A DNA stretch of 64,000 bases from Clostridia bacterium (GCA_017622215.1 JAGARO010000006.1:1-64000); one strand, 5' to 3'; positions 26,922 through 34,743 are shown, counted from the stretch's first letter. Notes: generated from the sequence alone by a model not told the origin. Numbers and translations: made by a program.

Positions 26922-26950
26922 ATTATACCACCGCACATTTTGCTTGTCAA
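26922..26950 (-). promoter_or_regulatory. Consensus SigA promoter of the polysaccharide operon
   Basis: TTGACA (26945-26950) and TATAAT (26922-26927), both perfect, with a 17-bp spacer, on the minus strand. The leader runs from about 26915 to the ATG at 26842. It lies inside the element, so operon and promoter leave together on excision. I see no riboswitch or antiterminator-like structure in the short leader. Confidence 0.9.
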
Positions 26951-27001
26951 CCTTTATATACCGATATATATACATATATTTACGTTGACTTTTCACACAA
27001 A

Positions 27002-27041
27002 AATATGCACCATTAAATTATCACATTTAATGGTGCATATT
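27002..27041. repeat. Perfect 17-bp inverted repeat just inside the right end
   Basis: Arms 27002-27018 and 27025-27041 are perfect complements with a 6-nt loop. It lies 34 bp inside the right core, over the last codons of the aberrant spoIVA reading frame and upstream of the operon promoter. It could terminate transcripts of the 5' spoIVA segment (a weak T run follows on the minus strand) or bind a dimeric regulator or accessory recombination protein. Confidence 0.7.
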
Positions 27042-27061
27042 ATATATTTATAACACTTGGG

Positions 27062-27083
27062 TTTGTAGCGGTTAATATGTATT
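27062..27083. other. Right attachment site (inner arm plus core)
   Basis: Inner arm TTTGTAGCG at 27062-27070, core ATATGTATT at 27075-27083. To the right, spoIVA codons ...GCTCCGTCA continue. The circle junction would place this arm opposite CGCTGCAAA (664-672) with the core TG at the exact centre of symmetry. A non-palindromic central dinucleotide is what sets directionality for serine integrases. Confidence 0.85.
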
Positions 27084-28273
27084 GACGGAGCCGATGCCTT
27101 AAGCTTTACGCCGAAACGACTGCCCTGTTTTACAATTTCAGGCTCCTCCAGAGTTAAGTCTGTTATTTCAGGAGTTACTATACCGTAACCTGTTCTTTCC
27201 AAGTCGCTTAAGGCTACCGCAATCTTATCGTACTCCTTCTTCATTCCCGCAAGGTCCATAAAGAGTCTCATTATTTCGCCCTCGTTTTCAGCCTTAAAGC
27301 CTGTTTGTTCATCAATCATTCTGTAAAACAGTTCTTTCGGAGTATTAAGATGAAGTATAGCTGTGCCGTCAGCAGGATTTACAGAAACATATCCGTTATC
27401 ATCAAAAAAATCTTCCTTTTCAAGATTTTCTGCAAAAGCTTTTATATCTGAAATCTTATTTATTTCGCCTGTGGCATTGACTATTGCCTCTCTTATTCCC
27501 TTTTTCAGCCAGTTGTCATCATCAAGCATCTCAATCCAGTCAGGAATCTCAATTCCTATCTCTTTAACAGGGAATTCAAAAAGCATTTTAGCCATTATAT
27601 CTTCAAGGGCATCCGCTGTCATTTCAAGGCAGTTTACAGGAATTACTGACACGCCGTATTTTTCTTCCATTTTCTCTGCAAGATTTATTGTATTTTCGCT
27701 ATATGGTTCAGCACTGTTTAAAAGAACTACAAAAGGCTTTCTTATATCCTTAAGTTCTCCTATAACCCTTTCTTCCGCCTCTTCATATTCATCCCTTGGA
27801 ATATCAGTTATACTTCCGTCAGTAGTAACTACAATTCCAACTGTGGAATGGTCATTTATTACCTTTCTTGTACCAAGTTCTGCGGCGTCCCTAAACTCCA
27901 TTGGCTTATCAGACCAGGGGGTCATAACCATTCTTGGATTTTCATCCTCAATCTGTCCCATGGCACTGTCAACTACATAGCCTACACAGTCAATCATCCT
28001 CACCTTTGCGTGAGCATCCTCGCCCACAGGAATTTCAACTGCTCTTTCAGGAACGAACTTTGGCTCTGTTGTCATTATTGTTCTTCCCCCTGCACTCTGG
28101 GGAAGCTCATCCATTGCCCTGTTCCTCTTATACTCATTTTCAATATTAGGAATTACAACTGTATCCATAAACCTTTTTATAAAGGTGGATTTTCCTGTTC
28201 TTACAGGGCCGACAACTCCTATGTAAATATCCCCCTGGGTCCTTCCTGCTATATCCTTATAAATATTATTCAT
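27077..28273 (-). CDS. spoIVA: spoIVA 5' segment (codons 1-399), interrupted by the element
   Basis: SpoIVA is the ATPase that polymerises on the forespore surface as the base of the spore coat. Residues 1-399 are here: Walker A GPVRTGKST (22-30), DELPQSAGGRTIMTTEPKFVP, VRMIDCVGYVVD, TPWSDKPM, and DEPEIVKQGSRFGVKLKASAPSIH at the break. Past the break the frame runs into the element and adds 27 unrelated residues, stopping at 26993. Without excision the 426-residue product would keep ATP-binding regions but lack the C-terminal assembly domain. The ATG at 28273 has GGAGGA seven bases upstream. Completed by codons at 653-378. Confidence 0.96.
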
Positions 28274-28303
28274 AAAAATTCCTCCATAGCTTTTCTTGTT
28301 TTA

Positions 28304-28331
28304 AGTCTATGAAGGAATTTTACTTTTATGA
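28304..28331 (-). promoter_or_regulatory. Possible SigE promoter of spoIVA
   Basis: TCATAAA (28325-28331) and CATAGACT (28304-28311) on the minus strand, 13 bp apart, fit the SigE pattern expected for spoIVA, which is SigE-dependent in B. subtilis. The predicted start near 28297 gives a leader of about 25 nt. Match is moderate. Confidence 0.5.
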
Positions 28332-28353
28332 TTGTTTGTCTGTATTTTATTTT

Positions 28354-28803
28354 TTATTTACCTAAAACCTCATCAATTATATCACAGGCTATGCCTACAA
28401 GCTCTCCGCAAGGTCTTTTCTTATAATACTCTTCTGTCCTTGTTTCAGGATTTGGGTTGTTATGTACTGTGTCTGTCAGTCCCAAAAGCTCTCTGCAGTA
28501 TATTGAGCCGTTTTCTTCCTTAAACTTTTCCGCAAGTTTCTGGACTGTTTCATAATTATTAACCTTGGACTGTCCGTCCTTTGGGTCGGTCTGTCCGTTT
28601 TCCAGGCCTGCTACCATAAACATTCCGCTGACTGCTCCGCAGACCTCTCTCATTCTGCCCATACCTCCGCCAAAGGAAGATGCGATTTTCTTTGCCTGTG
28701 TTTCATCCATTCCGTAGTCCTCGGCGTAGGCTAAGAAAACTGCCTGGGCACAGTTATAGCCCTCCTTAAAAAGTTCCATGGCTTTTTCTCTTTTAATCCC
28801 CAT
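28354..28803 (-). CDS. C_GCAxxG_C_C family protein
   Basis: A 149-residue protein with the defining cysteine pattern: YNCAQAVFLAY, SSFGGGMGRMREVCGAVSGMFM, a later C in YCRELLG and another in KRPCGELVG. The family may bind metal or act in redox or selenium metabolism, but function is unproven. It has its own SigA promoter (28829-28858) and a GAGGTGAT site. Located just upstream of spoIVA, same strand, 80 bp apart. Confidence 0.88.
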   Translation of the reverse strand: MGIKREKAMELFKEGYNCAQAVFLAYAEDYGMDETQAKKIASSFGGGMGRMREVCGAVSGMFMVAGLENGQTDPKDGQSKVNNYETVQKLAEKFKEENGSIYCRELLGLTDTVHNNPNPETRTEEYYKKRPCGELVGIACDIIDEVLGK

Positions 28804-28828
28804 AATATCACCTCTGTTTTATGATTTT

Positions 28829-28858
28829 ATTATAGCCTACCTTGTCTGTCTATGTCAA
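28829..28858 (-). promoter_or_regulatory. SigA promoter of the C_GCAxxG_C_C gene
   Basis: Minus-strand TTGACA (28853-28858) and TATAAT (28829-28834) with an 18-bp spacer, about 26 bp before the ATG at 28803. Confidence 0.75.
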
Positions 28859-28869
28859 CAAACAAAATC

Positions 28870-28898
28870 TTGATTTTTGCGACTTTTTATGATATTAT
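28870..28898 (+). promoter_or_regulatory. SigA promoter of the EamA-ABC-F unit
   Basis: TTGATT (28870-28875) and TATTAT (28893-28898), 17-bp spacer. It decides the start of the downstream gene: the upstream ATG at 28877 falls inside this promoter. Confidence 0.65.
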
Positions 28899-28930
28899 TT
28901 TCCCATAACATAACATTAAGGAATGAATTT

Positions 28931-29818
28931 ATGAAAGACAATCCCATTATAAACCATTTACTTGCATCCTTTACCATATTTGTATGGGGGATTACATTTG
29001 TCTGCACAAAGCATCTTGAATATCATTTTTCTGCACTTGAAATTTTATTTATAAGATATTTTATCGCATATATTGCCCTTTGGATACTTTGTCCGAAGTT
29101 TATGCCTTTTAAATCCTTTAAGGACGAGCTTTACATATTCGGGGCATCTCTTTCAGGAGCATCCCTTTATCAGTACCTTGAAAACTTATCGGTTGTATAC
29201 ACAAGTCCCTCAAGTGTTTCATTTATTACTGCAATCGCACCAATCTTTACCGCGCTTCTGGCTCACAAATATCTTGGGGAGAAGCTTACCGTAAAGCTTA
29301 TGGTTGGTATGTTTGTATCCCTTGTGGGTGTATTCTTTATCTGCTTTGGTGATGCACATAAAATTGAAACGGGACTTCTCGGGGACATAATTATTTTCTG
29401 CACCGTTTGGCTCTGGGCAATTTATTCTGTGCTTATTAAAAAGCTGTCCGAAAAGGGCTACACTGGTTTTCAGGTTACAAGAAGAATTTTCTTCTATTCC
29501 CTTTTAAGTATGATTCCTTTTATGCTTTTAAAGGGCAAACCTATGAACTTATCAGGCTTTACAGGACTTAACACATTCTTCCTGTTCTTCCTAGGCTTTT
29601 TTGCCTCGGCACTTTGCTTTGCAACCTGGAACAGGTCGGTGGAAACCCTTGGGGCTACCACCTCAAGCAAGTACCTTTTTGTTATGCCTGTTATCACCCT
29701 TGTGTGTCAGGCTTTCTACGACAGCTCTGCTATCGGCATCTATGCACTTTTAGGTATGTTTATCACCCTTTTGGGAATTGGAATTACTGAATTTGATTTA
29801 AAGAGGATTAAAAAATGA
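28931..29818 (+). CDS. EamA/DMT family transporter
   Basis: A 295-residue inner-membrane protein with ten hydrophobic segments in two EamA repeats (GITFVCTKHLEYHFSALEILFIRYF; later GFFASALCFATWNRSVETLGATTSSKYLFVMPV). Such transporters export metabolites such as amino acids; substrate cannot be read. ATG 28931 is preceded by AAGGAA. Its last codon overlaps the next start by 4 bp, so it is coupled to an ABC-F gene. Confidence 0.9.
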   Translation: MKDNPIINHLLASFTIFVWGITFVCTKHLEYHFSALEILFIRYFIAYIALWILCPKFMPFKSFKDELYIFGASLSGASLYQYLENLSVVYTSPSSVSFITAIAPIFTALLAHKYLGEKLTVKLMVGMFVSLVGVFFICFGDAHKIETGLLGDIIIFCTVWLWAIYSVLIKKLSEKGYTGFQVTRRIFFYSLLSMIPFMLLKGKPMNLSGFTGLNTFFLFFLGFFASALCFATWNRSVETLGATTSSKYLFVMPVITLVCQAFYDSSAIGIYALLGMFITLLGIGITEFDLKRIKK

Positions 29819-31368
29819 GTATATTAAACGTTGAAAATGTCAGCCACGGTTTTGGCGGACGAACTATTTTAGAGAACGCATCATTCAGGCTCTTAAAGGG
29901 CGAACACATCGGTCTTGTGGGAGCTAACGGTGAAGGAAAATCTACTTTCCTTAACATTATCACGGGAAAATTACAGCCTGACTCAGGTAATATCGAATGG
30001 TGCAAGCACATTACAACAGGCTATCTTGACCAGTTTTCTACCCTGGAAAAAGGCAAAACTATCCGTGATGTTCTTCGCGATGCATTCATCCACCTTACAA
30101 AGCTTGAAGAGGAAATGCTTGCAATCTACGATAAAATGGGCGAGGCTTCCCCTGAGGAGCTTGAGGACCTTATGGCTGAAGTAGGGGACATTCAGGATAT
30201 TCTTGAAACCTCAGGCTATTACGTTATTGACAGTAAAATTAACGAATGTGCCAACGGTTTAGGACTTGGGGAAATCGGACTTGAGCGTGATGTAACTGAA
30301 CTTTCAGGGGGACAGAGAGCAAAGGTGCTTCTTGCTAAACTTCTCCTTGAAAATCCTATGATTCTTATCTTAGACGAGCCTACAAACTTCCTTGACGAAA
30401 ACCACATTGTATGGCTCAAAAACTTCTTACTTAACTATGAAAACGCATTTATTCTTGTATCCCACGATATTCCTTTCTTAAACGATGTAATTAACGTTGT
30501 GTATCACGTGGAGAATGCAGTTTTAACACGCTATACAGGTAACTATCACGACTTTGAACGTATGTACGACCTTAAGAAAAAACAGCTTGAGCAGGCATAC
30601 AACAAACAGCAGAAGGAAATTGCCGACCTGACTGAATTTGTAAACAGAAACAAGGCGAGGGCTGCTACCGCTACTATGGCACGTTCAAGGCAGAAACAGC
30701 TTGACAAGATGGACATTATCACTCTTGCACCTGAAAAGCTCAAGCCAAGTTTTTCATTTAAGTCTGCACGAACAACGGGGCGTGTTGTTATCGAGGCAAA
30801 GGACCTTGTTTTAGGCTACGATGAGCCTCTTACATCGCCAATCAACCTCCTTGTTGAACGAAACAAGAAGATTGCTATTAAGGGAACAAACGGTATTGGA
30901 AAATCTACACTCCTAAAAACATTACTTGGAATTATACCGCCTTTTGAGGGGACTGTTTCCCGCGACCAGTTCATTGAGCTTGGTTACTTCGAGCAGGAGG
31001 AAAGCGCATCCGACAGGACTGCCCTTGACGAAATGTGGGCGGAATATCCATCACTTACAAACGCTGAAATCCGTGCAGCTCTTGCACGATGCGGACTTAC
31101 AACTGAACACATCACTACACAGATGAGAGTTCTCTCCGGTGGCGAAAACGCAAAGGTACGCCTTTGTAAGCTTATGAACAGAGAAATCAATCTCCTGGTT
31201 CTTGACGAACCTACAAATCATCTTGACATTTACGCTAAAGAAGAGCTTTCCAGAGCTGTTAAGGAATTTAAGGGGACTGTTATTTTAGTTAGCCACGAAC
31301 CTGAATTCTATCAGGGGGTTGTGGACGAAGTTATTAACCTTGAAAATGTATCAAATAAACTAATATAA
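29815..31368 (+). CDS. ABC-F family ATPase
   Basis: A 517-residue soluble protein with two ABC domains and no membrane segments. First: GANGEGKST Walker A, LSGGQRAKVLLAKLL signature, ILDEPTNFLDE. The linker (about residues 240-310) is basic and helical, as in ABC-F proteins that insert toward the ribosomal peptidyl-transferase centre. Second: GTNGIGKST, LSGGENAKVRLCKLM, LDEPTNHLDI. Closest in layout to YbiT/YkpA-type translation factors and not to a known resistance protein. Confidence 0.9.
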   Translation: MSILNVENVSHGFGGRTILENASFRLLKGEHIGLVGANGEGKSTFLNIITGKLQPDSGNIEWCKHITTGYLDQFSTLEKGKTIRDVLRDAFIHLTKLEEEMLAIYDKMGEASPEELEDLMAEVGDIQDILETSGYYVIDSKINECANGLGLGEIGLERDVTELSGGQRAKVLLAKLLLENPMILILDEPTNFLDENHIVWLKNFLLNYENAFILVSHDIPFLNDVINVVYHVENAVLTRYTGNYHDFERMYDLKKKQLEQAYNKQQKEIADLTEFVNRNKARAATATMARSRQKQLDKMDIITLAPEKLKPSFSFKSARTTGRVVIEAKDLVLGYDEPLTSPINLLVERNKKIAIKGTNGIGKSTLLKTLLGIIPPFEGTVSRDQFIELGYFEQEESASDRTALDEMWAEYPSLTNAEIRAALARCGLTTEHITTQMRVLSGGENAKVRLCKLMNREINLLVLDEPTNHLDIYAKEELSRAVKEFKGTVILVSHEPEFYQGVVDEVINLENVSNKLI

Positions 31369-31389
31369 ATTTTCCAGGAGGTAAAAATT

Positions 31390-31794
31390 ATGTGGAAAGA
31401 TTTTAAAAAATTTATCTCAAGAGGCAACGTAGTTGACATGGCTGTCGGTGTTATTATCGGTGGTGCTTTCGGTTCTATCGTTTCATCTCTCGTTAACGAC
31501 ATCATTATGCCTGTTATCGGCGTAATTACATCAGGTATGGACCTTAAGGCTATGAAGTTCGTACTCAGAGCTGCCGAAATGGACGGTGCAACAGTTGTTA
31601 AGCCTGAAGCTGCTATTACTTACGGTATGTTCATTCAGAACATTGTGAACTTCTTTATTATCGCTGCTTCAATCTTCGTTATGATTAAGTGCATCGAAAA
31701 GCTTCAGAAAAAACAGGAGCCTGCTCCAGAACCACCAAAGGGTCCTACAACTGAAGAACTTTTAACAGAAATCCGCGACCTTATGAAGAAATAA
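31390..31794 (+). CDS. mscL: Large-conductance mechanosensitive channel
   Basis: A 134-residue MscL. The N-terminal amphipathic helix WKDFKKFISRGNVVDMAVGVIIGGAFGSIVSSLVNDIIMP leads into TM1, TM2 is GMFIQNIVNFFIIAASIFVMIK, and the C-terminal helix is proline/acid rich. It opens under membrane tension on hypo-osmotic shock. Preceded by CAGGAGG; ends at a bidirectional terminator. Confidence 0.97.
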   Translation: MWKDFKKFISRGNVVDMAVGVIIGGAFGSIVSSLVNDIIMPVIGVITSGMDLKAMKFVLRAAEMDGATVVKPEAAITYGMFIQNIVNFFIIAASIFVMIKCIEKLQKKQEPAPEPPKGPTTEELLTEIRDLMKK

Positions 31795-31802
31795 AAACAA
31801 GA

Positions 31803-31830
31803 AAAAAGCCCTTGAGTTCAAGGGCTTTTT
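31803..31830. terminator. Bidirectional terminator between mscL and a protease gene
   Basis: A 13-bp perfect stem with a GT apex, AAAAAG... on one side and CTTTTT on the other, giving T runs on both strands. Confidence 0.92.
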
Positions 31831-32488
31831 AATTTGTGAATTTTGTTATATCTTTTAGGGTCGGGGAGATTGCCATAGCGTTATTTGTTTCAAGGATTGC
31901 AGATGCAACTCCTACTACCTCGCCTGTGGCAGATATAATCGGACCTCCTGACACACCATTGGTTATAGGGATTGTCAGCATTGTAACATCCTTTCCATTG
32001 ACCTTTGTATCAGGGGTTGAAACTACTCCGTCGCTAATGAAAATACTCTCTCCGTAGGGAAAGCCGATAACATAAACCTTTTCGCCGTAATCGGGAATTT
32101 TCTTACTTATATTAAGATATGTATAATTTTCGGTCTGTTCCTTTATTCTTATTAAAGCTATGTCATTTTTTATATCTGTTTTAATTATCTCAAAGTTTCC
32201 AAGGCTTTCACTTTCTCCGCCAAATCCCTCTATATTATCACATCTGTTTATCACGTGGGCTGCAGTTAAGGCTGTCCCATTTTCGTCAATGAAAAAGCCT
32301 GTGCCTGACATCTGGGTTCTTTTTTCTTCGGATACTGCTCTTATGCGGAATACTGCGCCGTTATATGCTTCAAAAATTTCTTCTGCTGTTTTAACAGGAG
32401 GTTGAGTTTTTTCACCTTTATTTGAGGTAGCAACCAAAACAAAAGACAATATTAAAATAAATCCAACTGTTTTTATGAAGGTTTTCAT
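31829..32488 (-). CDS. Exported trypsin-like serine protease, single domain
   Basis: A 219-residue S1C-like serine protease with an N-terminal signal or anchor segment (residues about 5-22). Catalytic triad: His in TALTAAHVI, Asp in KNDIALIRI, Ser in NGVSGGPII. Unlike DegP/HtrA there is no PDZ domain after the protease domain, so substrate choice and regulation must differ. Acts outside the membrane. Monocistronic; shares its terminator with mscL. Confidence 0.9.
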   Translation of the reverse strand: MKTFIKTVGFILILSFVLVATSNKGEKTQPPVKTAEEIFEAYNGAVFRIRAVSEEKRTQMSGTGFFIDENGTALTAAHVINRCDNIEGFGGESESLGNFEIIKTDIKNDIALIRIKEQTENYTYLNISKKIPDYGEKVYVIGFPYGESIFISDGVVSTPDTKVNGKDVTMLTIPITNGVSGGPIISATGEVVGVASAILETNNAMAISPTLKDITKFTN

Positions 32489-32543
32489 TTTATCTCCTCC
32501 AAGTACATAATAATACTTTTTTTATCTCTTGTCAAATTCATAA

Positions 32544-32569
32544 TTAAAGGCGGATTGCTCCGCCTTTAA
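32544..32569 (-). terminator. Terminator after tspO
   Basis: 11-bp stem (32544-32554 with 32559-32569), GC-rich, 4-nt loop, followed on the minus strand by TTTAATTAT. Directly after the tspO stop. Confidence 0.8.
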
Positions 32570-32570
32570 A

Positions 32571-33035
32571 CTAATTCAGTAAATTTATCATCCATGTAAG
32601 GTATCCTGCAAAAATTATCCACAATATATACGGAATCTGCATTATTCCTGCCCATTTATCAATTCTGTAAAACTCATATGCCATATAAATTACAAGCACA
32701 AGCAGGAATATGAGCCATATAAACGCAAGTAAATAGGACTGCATATTAAAGAATATCAGGCTCCAGAAGAAATTTACAATAAGCTGTATTCCGTAAATAA
32801 AAAGAGGAAAAACTTTTCTGTCTCCGCCCTTTATATACACTCTTGCCGAGCCTATTCCCATAAGCACAAAGAGTATGCCCCAGACTATAGGAAAAACTGC
32901 GCCAGGGGGAGCAAGGGGCGGTTTTACAATCTCCTCATATATGTCCATACTGTTTCTTGTGGCTAAAGCTGACAGTCCGCCTACTAAAAGGGGAATCAAT
33001 ATTCCTATTACATAGGGTTTAATTTTTTTCCACAT
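32571..33035 (-). CDS. tspO: TspO/MBR family membrane protein
   Basis: A 154-residue, five-helix TspO/peripheral benzodiazepine receptor homologue. Characteristic PPLAPPGAVFPIVWGILFVLMGIGSARVY and NFFWSLIFFNMQSYLLAF. Binds porphyrins in studied cases; physiological role in Clostridia is unclear. It lies 15 bp downstream of the LysM-GH18 gene on the same strand and may be co-transcribed with it. Confidence 0.93.
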   Translation of the reverse strand: MWKKIKPYVIGILIPLLVGGLSALATRNSMDIYEEIVKPPLAPPGAVFPIVWGILFVLMGIGSARVYIKGGDRKVFPLFIYGIQLIVNFFWSLIFFNMQSYLLAFIWLIFLLVLVIYMAYEFYRIDKWAGIMQIPYILWIIFAGYLTWMINLLN

Positions 33036-33050
33036 ATAATCACCTCTCTC

Positions 33051-34316
33051 TTATTCTATGTACTTTTTTATAAAAAATTCATTTGACAGAAGCGACCAGT
33101 TGGGCGGAAATCTTCGCATTATATTCCAATAGCCTCCTCCACGGAGCCCAAGTTCCTTAATTAAATCAAGCTTTGCCTTAATTGACCTTACATCTTCAAA
33201 ATAAACAATATGGTTTCTGTATTCAAAAAATGGTGCCATTGCTTTTTCGTCAAATTTAATCTCTGCACCGCTTCTTAATGCCCTCATAACTGCCTCTTCG
33301 TTTCCGATTGTTTCAGCCATTGTTACACCCTTTTCAAAAGGCAGAGGCCAGTCATATCCATAGTTTGGTATACCTAAAGTTATCTTCTCCTTTGGAATTT
33401 CAGTCAAGGCATACTCCGCTACCTGTCTTACATTGGGCAGGGGAGCTACCGCCATAGGAGGTCCAAAGGTATATCCCCATTCATAAGTCATAATCAGCAC
33501 TGTGTCAGCTATTTCTCCGATTGCCCTGTAATCGTGCGCCTCATAGAGCAGTCCTTTCTGGTCGGCTGAGGTTTTTGGAGCTAAATCCACATTGACTGTG
33601 AAGCCGTAGGGTCTGAGCTGTGCAACTGAATTTTCAATAAAGCCCACAAAGGCATCCTTATCCTCAGGCTTTATAAATTCAAAATCTATATCCAGCCCTG
33701 TGTAGCCCTTTGCCTGCATTGTGTTTATTATATTTGCAAGGACTTTATTCTGCAGTGCTACATCGTTAAAAAGCTTTGAAGCATTTTCACTGCTGAAATT
33801 TCCTGTGCCTGTGATTGAGGACAACAGCAATATGGGTCTTGCTTTATAAAATTTTGCCGACGCTAAAAGAGGCTCATCGTTTATTGTAATCAGACTTCCG
33901 TCCATATTAAAGCCATAACCGAAAATTGTCAGTTCACTCAGGCACACAAGGGCACGGCTTAAAGTATTTAAATTTATATATGGATATGCGTAGCCGTTAA
34001 AATCACCCTCTGTTGCGTCCTGCTCCTCATATTCTATAACCAGCGTTTCTCCCTCGTATAGTGTTCTTCCAATCAATGTTGGGTTTCTCTGAAGAAGCTC
34101 TATTTCTGTTATTCCGTAGTTTTGTGATATGGAGAAAACTGTGTCTCCTCTGCTTACTCTATGGGTTATTCTTGGGCGCAAAATCAAAAGCGCCTGTCCA
34201 ACAACAAGGGGATTACGGGAATTAAGACCGTTTATAATTTCTATTCTTGTAGGTGTAACGCCGTACTCCCGTGCAATTTTGAAGACTGTATCGCCTTTTT
34301 TAACTACATATATCAT
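33051..34316 (-). CDS. LysM-GH18 spore cortex-lytic enzyme (SleL/YaaH-like)
   Basis: A 421-residue protein with two N-terminal LysM repeats (YVVKKGDTVFKIAREYGVT and HRVSRGDTVFSISQNYGIT, residues 1-95) and a GH18 domain from about 115 to 410. The catalytic DxxDxE-type motif is GLDIDFEF near residue 200. This layout is that of SleL/YaaH, a spore-coat-associated glucosaminidase that breaks cortex fragments at germination. No signal peptide, as in SleL, consistent with synthesis in the mother cell. I could not identify a convincing sporulation promoter upstream. Confidence 0.9.
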   Translation of the reverse strand: MIYVVKKGDTVFKIAREYGVTPTRIEIINGLNSRNPLVVGQALLILRPRITHRVSRGDTVFSISQNYGITEIELLQRNPTLIGRTLYEGETLVIEYEEQDATEGDFNGYAYPYINLNTLSRALVCLSELTIFGYGFNMDGSLITINDEPLLASAKFYKARPILLLSSITGTGNFSSENASKLFNDVALQNKVLANIINTMQAKGYTGLDIDFEFIKPEDKDAFVGFIENSVAQLRPYGFTVNVDLAPKTSADQKGLLYEAHDYRAIGEIADTVLIMTYEWGYTFGPPMAVAPLPNVRQVAEYALTEIPKEKITLGIPNYGYDWPLPFEKGVTMAETIGNEEAVMRALRSGAEIKFDEKAMAPFFEYRNHIVYFEDVRSIKAKLDLIKELGLRGGGYWNIMRRFPPNWSLLSNEFFIKKYIE

Positions 34317-34344
34317 TATTTCACCTCATTTTATTATACTGTGA

Positions 34345-34554
34345 GATAAAATAAAAAATACCATGCAAACGCAAGGTATTTACTAAAAACGTTTAAATAA
34401 TAGCAGGAAATTATATCTACGAAAAAGTCGGATGGTTTGGATGACTACAAAAATAAGCTTTGCAAAAGCAAAGCTACCTCAACCTATTCCTTCTTCACTA
34501 TTACTTATTACTTCCCAAAAATCGACGATAGTTTTTATTGAAAAGTGAATAAGT
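34345..34554. other. Gene-free stretch with two small hairpins
   Basis: No ORF with a start and ribosome site. There is an AAATACC...GGTATTT inverted repeat near 34361-34381 and a perfect 8-bp hairpin AGCTTTGC-AAAA-GCAAAGCT at 34456-34475 without T run. No function assigned. Confidence 0.4.
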
Positions 34555-34592
34555 AAAAATCGACATTCCTCTGTCGAAGAATGTCGATTTTT
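34555..34592 (-). terminator. Terminator of the tRNA-Lys gene
   Basis: 14-bp stem (34555-34568 with 34579-34592) and 10-nt loop, directly after the tRNA 3' end on the minus strand, ending in a T run. Confidence 0.85.
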
Positions 34593-34667
34593 GGTACACC
34601 ATCACGGACTCGAACCGTGGACACCCTGATTAAGAGTCAGGTGCTCTACCAGCTGAGCTAATGGTGC
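34592..34667 (-). tRNA. tRNA-Lys (anticodon CTT)
   Basis: Read on the minus strand: acceptor GCACCAT pairs with ATGGTGT (first pair G-T), D arm GCTCAGCTGGTAGAGC, anticodon stem CCTGA/TCAGG around loop CTCTTAA with anticodon CTT, T arm CACGG-TTCGAGT-CCGTG, and an encoded CCA end. All arms pair. It has its own consensus promoter and terminator, forming a single-tRNA unit. Confidence 0.96.
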
Positions 34668-34687
34668 ATATCGTGTCAACAGATGCT

Positions 34688-34716
34688 ATTATATCGCACC
34701 ATTCCTCATTTGTCAA
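34688..34716 (-). promoter_or_regulatory. Consensus SigA promoter of tRNA-Lys
   Basis: TTGACA (34711-34716) and TATAAT (34688-34693) on the minus strand with 17-bp spacer and an A-rich upstream tract. Same A-tract-TTGACA layout as the two promoters at 169-296. Confidence 0.88.
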
Positions 34717-34743
34717 GACTTTTTTCAAGATTTTTCAAAAAAT

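Larger units (their letters stand above)
652..27083. mobile_element. spoIVA intervening element (skin-like), carrying a polysaccharide operon
   Basis: A 9-bp sequence, ATATGTATT on the plus strand, occurs at both ends (652-660, 27075-27083). The flanks outside it are the two halves of spoIVA. Deleting one core plus everything between (26,423 bp) restores spoIVA in frame. Inside the left end is a large serine recombinase. The known precedent is excision of skin from sigK, and of SPbeta from spsM, by serine recombinases in the mother cell. This element has no phage, plasmid or conjugation genes. Apart from the recombinase, a small gene and a nucleotidyltransferase-fold gene, it consists of a 23-gene surface-polysaccharide operon. 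Boundaries and the in-frame join are read directly from sequence; sporulation-specific excision is inference. Confidence 0.92.

Noticed and set aside
652-27083. Prophage or conjugative element
   Set aside because: No terminase, capsid, tail, lysis, relaxase or type IV secretion genes; only recombinase, small partner and polysaccharide-type genes.
27077-28273. spoIVA as a decayed pseudogene
   Set aside because: Both parts are free of stops and frameshifts and join perfectly at a repeated core, so the gene looks maintained.
28877-28930. Upstream start for the EamA transporter
   Set aside because: The ATG at 28877 falls inside the -35/-10 interval; 28931 has AAGGAA before it.
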